From Methylacidiphilaceae bacterium UBA1321 (GTDB lineage Bacteria; Verrucomicrobiota; Verrucomicrobiia; Methylacidiphilales; UBA1321), in the NCBI GenBank assembly GCA_002306945.1, contig DBTH01000152.1, positions 3,234-11,636 on the forward strand: a stretch of DNA of 8,403 bases, read 5' to 3'. Of the stretch, positions 5,074 to 8,403 are shown one piece after another. The number at the start of each line of letters is the position of its first letter. Within the stretch, counting starts at the first letter, position 1. The position numbers and the translations under genes were made by a program. Under the pieces are notes generated by a model. It made no database searches and was not told the DNA's origin. It worked only from the letters and a program-made list of their open reading frames with translations.

Positions 5074-7434
5074 TTATTCTTTAATACGGTTGCTCCAGCA
5101 GTAAACATCCCTGGTGGTTTCCGGGTCATAAAAGACCCCGGGATTGGGATTGAACTTCAAACCGATCCAGTCGTTGTCCGTTACAAATATATTCGAGGAA
5201 TAAGCTGTCCCGATGGCTCCGCGGTAGGAATATTCCTTGAGATTGGAACGCCTGTTTATAATCGAGTTATCCCTGAAGATAACGTTTTTCGCCGAGCATG
5301 CGTAGACGGCCGCACCGCTAGTCTCGATAAATTTATTTTCCTCAATGAGGATATCGTGAATGATCGGGTAGGTCGCCTTCGTAGTGGATGGATCGCTTTC
5401 GAGATAAGTGCTTATGTAGATACTAGGACGCAATTCATTGGGATAGTTAGCAATCGGGTTGACTTTTTCGAAGACGTTATCCCGTATCACTATGTTTGAA
5501 GCGCCATAGCCTTCGCGCCAGGAATCGATCGTGTAGCCCGTCTCGATTTTAATGGCTCCCATTTGATTTCTGACAAAGCGGCAATCTTCGACAGTGACAT
5601 CGCGCGCCAGCAGGAGAAGCCCACGAGCCCGGTTATCATGAAAATAACAGTTCCGTATAATCACGTTACGGGAATCGTATCTCCAATTAAAAATAACAAA
5701 TTTATCGCCCACCACTCCAGGTAACGGTTTATCAAACTGCAAAGTGTAGAGATTCTTGCTCTTGTCTACAGTCACAACGGACTTCAGCTTTTCCTTGAAT
5801 CCGGTAGGAGCGTATTCCGCGCTTCTGAGCTCAATGAGGTCGCCCTCATGATAAAGGCTGATGTTTTTTGCATATATCAGAGTCAAGCCCGTGTCGCTGG
5901 ATTTGCTGGCATACCCTGAATTGTCATGGATATTGATACAATCGTCGGCGCCAAGACCGAACTCGCAGGATTCCATTTTGAAAAAGCCTTGGGAGTTCCC
6001 CACATGCAGGTGGTCGGCGGTACATGTAATCGGTCGATTACTGTCCGGCGGCCTCATGACGTTTGTCCGGATGAATTGCCAGTGGTGTTGACCACCCGAG
6101 ACGATGAATGCCATGCCAGGACATGAATAGACATTCACATCCTGAATAGTCAGATGCGAATTATCGCTCATATTGAAGCCACCCATATCATAGTAATAGT
6201 GCGCCATGCGAAAGAGCTGCCCTTCCTTGAGCGCACCATTACCCGGAGTTAGTCTCAGTAAATTGTCTGAAAGCCATTCACTCTGTGGCTTGTTCTGCCC
6301 CTTGTTGAATTCGTACGCGATATTGAAACCTCCTTCACACCCCACCGACATTGTGGACGGGTCCAGCATATCGATCATCGCAACGCGGATGTCTCGCCGT
6401 GGAAATTTTTCATAGTCGACAAACCGGAAATCGACCCAACTCGCACCAGGCCCGACTTTTTCGACCTTTACAACGCTGGCCAGCGGATCCTTTTCCCAAT
6501 CCCAATCGATATTAAAATTTTTAAACATCACGCGCTCGCATTTGCTTACTCTCATTATGGAATTTTTCTTTTTCAGAAACACGAGGGTTGAGCCCTGCCC
6601 GTCAAACTCAAAGTCCTTGAGTCTCTCGAACAGAATGGAGTCGTCCGAAGTGAAACGATAGACACCCTTCGGAACAATCAGGCGCGAAGCTTTCTCGCGA
6701 GCGCATTTCGCTATAGCGTCATTGAACGCCCTGGTATTATCCTCCTCACTCGGAGAGGCGCCGAAGGAGGCTACGGACACAACGGTGTCTGTCTGCGGTT
6801 GTGGCAGGTCAACGCTGAATTCACTAGCCCCTCGCGGAATCGCGGGCAGATCAACCGAGGGGGATCTCTTCTCATTTGCAGGAAGGAAGGCGCAATCGGC
6901 CAATTCCTCTATATAGATGTCTTTGACATAGCCGCTGGCTTTCTTCTTGGTGTGAATCTGAAGAGAGTAATTGGAAGCGTTATCGGGCACGGTGAATTTC
7001 AATCTGACCGTCTTCTCCCCGCTGAATTCAAAAACGGGCTGACAAGCCAGATCTGAGCGGGCGCTCCCCCCTTCAAATGGACGTATCAGTATCAGCAAAT
7101 TCGAGTCGTCACCGGCTTCCTCCGTCTTGCAAGTCAGGGTAACGCAGTAGGTTTTTCCCGGCTTGAACAAACCCGGATGCGTCCTGAAACAAACATTCCA
7201 GACATGCTGGCTGGTTTGCGTATTAAAATTCAGCCGGCCATTTTCAACGGAGGCAGAGGATTCCGTCAGTTGGTACAACGAACTATTTTCGAGATCCAAC
7301 CTGACTTTCTCGCGGGCTGATTTTTGAGCTGTAGCGGCGGGCGTATTGGTGTCTGCGGCTCGGCAAGGCATTGCGACTGTCAGGAGAGCAGTCAATACGA
7401 CAGACGTGATTAAGGGAATACGTTGAATCTTCAT
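5074..7434 (-). CDS. Secreted right-handed beta-helix protein, GH110-like putative glycosidase
   Basis: This 786-residue protein is exported. MKIQRIPLITSVVLTALLTV begins a signal peptide with a likely cleavage after CRA (residue 26). Residues about 43-178 look like a beta-sandwich carbohydrate-binding type domain, ending SGYVKDIYIEEL. From about 218 a pectate-lyase-like entry appears (VASFGASPSEEDNTRAFNDA, then VPKGVYRF). It leads into a right-handed beta-helix with repeated turns such as FKNFNID (304-310), IRNCYFHDN (593-601), VEDCRFVRN (615-623), IRDNVFEK (650-657) and IEENKFIE (697-704). CTADHLH (471-477) and GADDCINIH (495-503) resemble alpha-galactosidase family GH110. Asp474, Asp497 and Asp498 have the spacing I recall for the GH110 catalytic acidic residues. 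Substrate is therefore tentatively an alpha-linked galactoside, though a lyase or epimerase cannot be excluded. No Shine-Dalgarno is seen at 7434. It is followed by the prepilin gene and faces the GntR/LacI regulator. Confidence 0.85.
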   Translation of the reverse strand: MKIQRIPLITSVVLTALLTVAMPCRAADTNTPAATAQKSAREKVRLDLENSSLYQLTESSASVENGRLNFNTQTSQHVWNVCFRTHPGLFKPGKTYCVTLTCKTEEAGDDSNLLILIRPFEGGSARSDLACQPVFEFSGEKTVRLKFTVPDNASNYSLQIHTKKKASGYVKDIYIEELADCAFLPANEKRSPSVDLPAIPRGASEFSVDLPQPQTDTVVSVASFGASPSEEDNTRAFNDAIAKCAREKASRLIVPKGVYRFTSDDSILFERLKDFEFDGQGSTLVFLKKKNSIMRVSKCERVMFKNFNIDWDWEKDPLASVVKVEKVGPGASWVDFRFVDYEKFPRRDIRVAMIDMLDPSTMSVGCEGGFNIAYEFNKGQNKPQSEWLSDNLLRLTPGNGALKEGQLFRMAHYYYDMGGFNMSDNSHLTIQDVNVYSCPGMAFIVSGGQHHWQFIRTNVMRPPDSNRPITCTADHLHVGNSQGFFKMESCEFGLGADDCINIHDNSGYASKSSDTGLTLIYAKNISLYHEGDLIELRSAEYAPTGFKEKLKSVVTVDKSKNLYTLQFDKPLPGVVGDKFVIFNWRYDSRNVIIRNCYFHDNRARGLLLLARDVTVEDCRFVRNQMGAIKIETGYTIDSWREGYGASNIVIRDNVFEKVNPIANYPNELRPSIYISTYLESDPSTTKATYPIIHDILIEENKFIETSGAAVYACSAKNVIFRDNSIINRRSNLKEYSYRGAIGTAYSSNIFVTDNDWIGLKFNPNPGVFYDPETTRDVYCWSNRIKE

Positions 7435-7449
7435 GTTACAGGGAAAGGG

Positions 7450-7469
7450 TTCGGAGTTTTAACTCCGAA
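7450..7469. repeat. Perfect 9-bp inverted repeat in the leader of the beta-helix gene
   Basis: TTCGGAGTT (7450-7458) and AACTCCGAA (7461-7469) form a perfect 9-bp stem around two bases, 15 nt upstream of the minus-strand ATG at 7434. As DNA it could be a dimeric operator. As RNA it is a hairpin close to the start codon that could affect initiation. It shares two bases with the next hairpin. Confidence 0.6.
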
Positions 7470-7484
7470 AAATCTTCGATTTTT
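7468..7484. repeat. Second hairpin, AAAAATC/GATTTTT, overlapping the first
   Basis: AAAAATC (7468-7474) pairs with GATTTTT (7478-7484) around a 3-nt loop. Read on the minus strand it comes just before the GGAGTT hairpin and its last T residues belong to both stems, so the two structures compete slightly. On the minus strand the stem ends in a run of five T, a little like a weak intrinsic terminator or attenuator. Confidence 0.45.
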
Positions 7485-7502
7485 GACTTGATTCTACATT
7501 AG

Positions 7503-7540
7503 AGAAGTGCTTCACTACTTCTACAGAGTAGTAAAGAAGT
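7503..7540. promoter_or_regulatory. Candidate operator cluster in the divergent promoter region
   Basis: CTTcACTACT (7510-7519) and AGTAGTaAAG (7527-7536) form an inverted repeat with 9 of 10 positions matched and a 7-nt spacer. Overlapping it, the half-site AGAAGT occurs at 7503-7508, inverted at 7517-7522 and again at 7535-7540. The cluster lies 28 nt before the regulator ATG at 7569 and about 70 nt before the beta-helix ATG, where a GntR- or LacI-type dimer could control both genes. A weak minus-strand promoter (TTGCAT at 7552-7547, TACTCT at 7530-7525) would overlap it. Binding by the neighbouring regulator is inferred. Confidence 0.5.
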
Positions 7541-7568
7541 TAAAAAATGCAACCCTTTTTTCTCGATT

Positions 7569-8403
7569 ATGCTCATTGAATCTCCTCAACAGCCCGCTTC
7601 CGATTCCCCTTCCTTAAATCTCCTTAAAGAGATTGTTCTGGACGGCGATCGTGACATGCCTCTCCACGCGCAACTACGCGCTTCTCTGAGGCGGGTCATT
7701 GAGGATAGTTTCAAAGACGAACAGCGTTTTTACTCTGAAAATCAGCTTGCCGCCCACTTCCGCATTTCCCCCGGAACGGTGCAGCGCGTTCTGGGCGACC
7801 TGGTCACAGAGGGCTTGCTCAAGCGTAAAAGAGCCCGCGCTACCTATGTCCAAAAGAAAAGCAGTCAGTTCCCTCGCAAGTTGGCGGTTTTTCTTCCGGA
7901 CTGCACCTCACCGCATCTTTCCAAGCTCCTGATTGGGCTCAACTCCCAATACATTGACCGCGATATTGAAGTGCTCTTCTTTTATACGCACAAAAACGAC
8001 AATCTCGGCGTGGCCTACAAGCATCTCCGTTTTTCTCCCAACGAAGGCGCCGTCATTCTTCTCGGCACATCGCAGAACGCCACGCTCGAATTGGAGGAAG
8101 CTTTAGTGGAACGGAATTATCTATTCGCTACGGTAGATACTCTAAGCCCAATCCAGCGGGGGCATTATGTCGGGCCAGACAACAAACTCGGCATCGAGAT
8201 GGCTATGGAATATCTGATCTCGTTGGGCCACCAAAAAATCACCTTCCTCATCACTGAGCCTACAGAACACGCGAGCATCCGAGAGAGAACGGCCGCCTTC
8301 AAGCAATATTGCACCAAATTTCACGTCGCTTCACCTGCCATTCACGACTGCAAAGCCAACTATTGGGAAAACGTTTACACCTCAGCCCAAAACGCCATGC
8401 CTG
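7569..8403 (+). CDS. GntR-type HTH regulator with LacI-like sugar-sensing domain (3' end beyond window)
   Basis: The frame from ATG 7569 stays open to the window edge, giving 278 residues. An N-terminal extension of about 30 residues precedes a GntR-type winged helix-turn-helix: PLHAQLRASLRRVIED (31-46), SENQLAAHFRISPGTVQRVL (56-75), DLVTEGLLKRKRARATYV (77-94). After a short linker, RKLAVFLPD (103-111) starts a periplasmic-binding/LacI-type domain. It includes GAVILLGT (160-167), YVGPDNKLGIEMAMEYLISL (200-219), and LGHQKITFLI (219-228), the characteristic LacI-family stretch. The protein should be a cytoplasmic dimer whose DNA binding changes on binding a sugar. The family is usually about 350-400 residues, so roughly 70-120 are missing at the edge. 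No Shine-Dalgarno precedes the ATG. Its divergent position implies autoregulation and control of the beta-helix/prepilin operon. The specific ligand is unknown. Confidence 0.9.
   Translation, partial: MLIESPQQPASDSPSLNLLKEIVLDGDRDMPLHAQLRASLRRVIEDSFKDEQRFYSENQLAAHFRISPGTVQRVLGDLVTEGLLKRKRARATYVQKKSSQFPRKLAVFLPDCTSPHLSKLLIGLNSQYIDRDIEVLFFYTHKNDNLGVAYKHLRFSPNEGAVILLGTSQNATLELEEALVERNYLFATVDTLSPIQRGHYVGPDNKLGIEMAMEYLISLGHQKITFLITEPTEHASIRERTAAFKQYCTKFHVASPAIHDCKANYWENVYTSAQNAMP

Noticed and set aside
5041..5499. 152-codon plus-strand open frame
   Set aside because: It lies opposite the C-terminal beta-helix repeats of the 786-residue protein, which has a signal peptide and family motifs.
7547..7579. 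Ten-codon frame (ATG at 7547) overlapping the regulator start, a possible leader peptide
   Set aside because: No convincing ribosome binding site and no regulatory codon run; it is short enough to occur by chance.
8142..8324. 60-codon minus-strand open frame
   Set aside because: It is antisense to the LacI-like domain of the regulator, which carries clear family motifs.

Overview
The window looks like a chromosomal segment of a Verrucomicrobiota bacterium, perhaps an Opitutales-type lineage. This is inferred from three gene styles that occur together in that group: a GntR-type helix-turn-helix fused to a LacI-type sugar sensor, an H-X9-DG prepilin-like protein beside a polysaccharide-active enzyme, and a stand-alone P-loop/DRTGG protein. 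No rRNA, tRNA, CRISPR array or recognisable transposase is visible.

Left part (1-2426) is high-GC, with codons strongly biased to C/G in third position. It holds the N-terminal 331 residues of a class II fumarase (fumC, minus strand, cut by the window edge). Divergent from it, across a 247-nt gap, is a 394-residue BioD-like P-loop plus DRTGG protein that resembles the N-terminal regulatory half of long phosphotransacetylases. These look like native core-metabolism genes.

Middle part (about 2427-4258) is an AT-richer insert of different style. Two closely spaced plus-strand genes encode a 157-residue histidine-rich protein (DUF6978-like) and a 257-residue DUF1828/DUF1829-like protein. Eight bases after the second stop lies a 112-nt nested inverted repeat with 33 potential base pairs in four helices. 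The pair plus the structured tail looks like a small accessory cassette, possibly defence or toxin-antitoxin related, but its function is unknown. A gap of about 437 nt follows, with the palindrome, a possible short coding remnant and weak hairpins.

Right part (4259-8403) looks like a carbohydrate-use locus. A minus-strand pair encodes a secreted 786-residue right-handed beta-helix protein with GH110-like motifs, followed by an H-X9-DG prepilin-like protein. A divergent plus-strand GntR/LacI-type regulator (partial at the right edge) faces them. The 134-nt divergent spacer carries a cluster of inverted repeats suited to be the regulator's operator, and two overlapping hairpins in the presumed leader of the enzyme gene. 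The simplest reading is that the regulator senses a sugar released by the beta-helix enzyme and controls the enzyme/prepilin operon.
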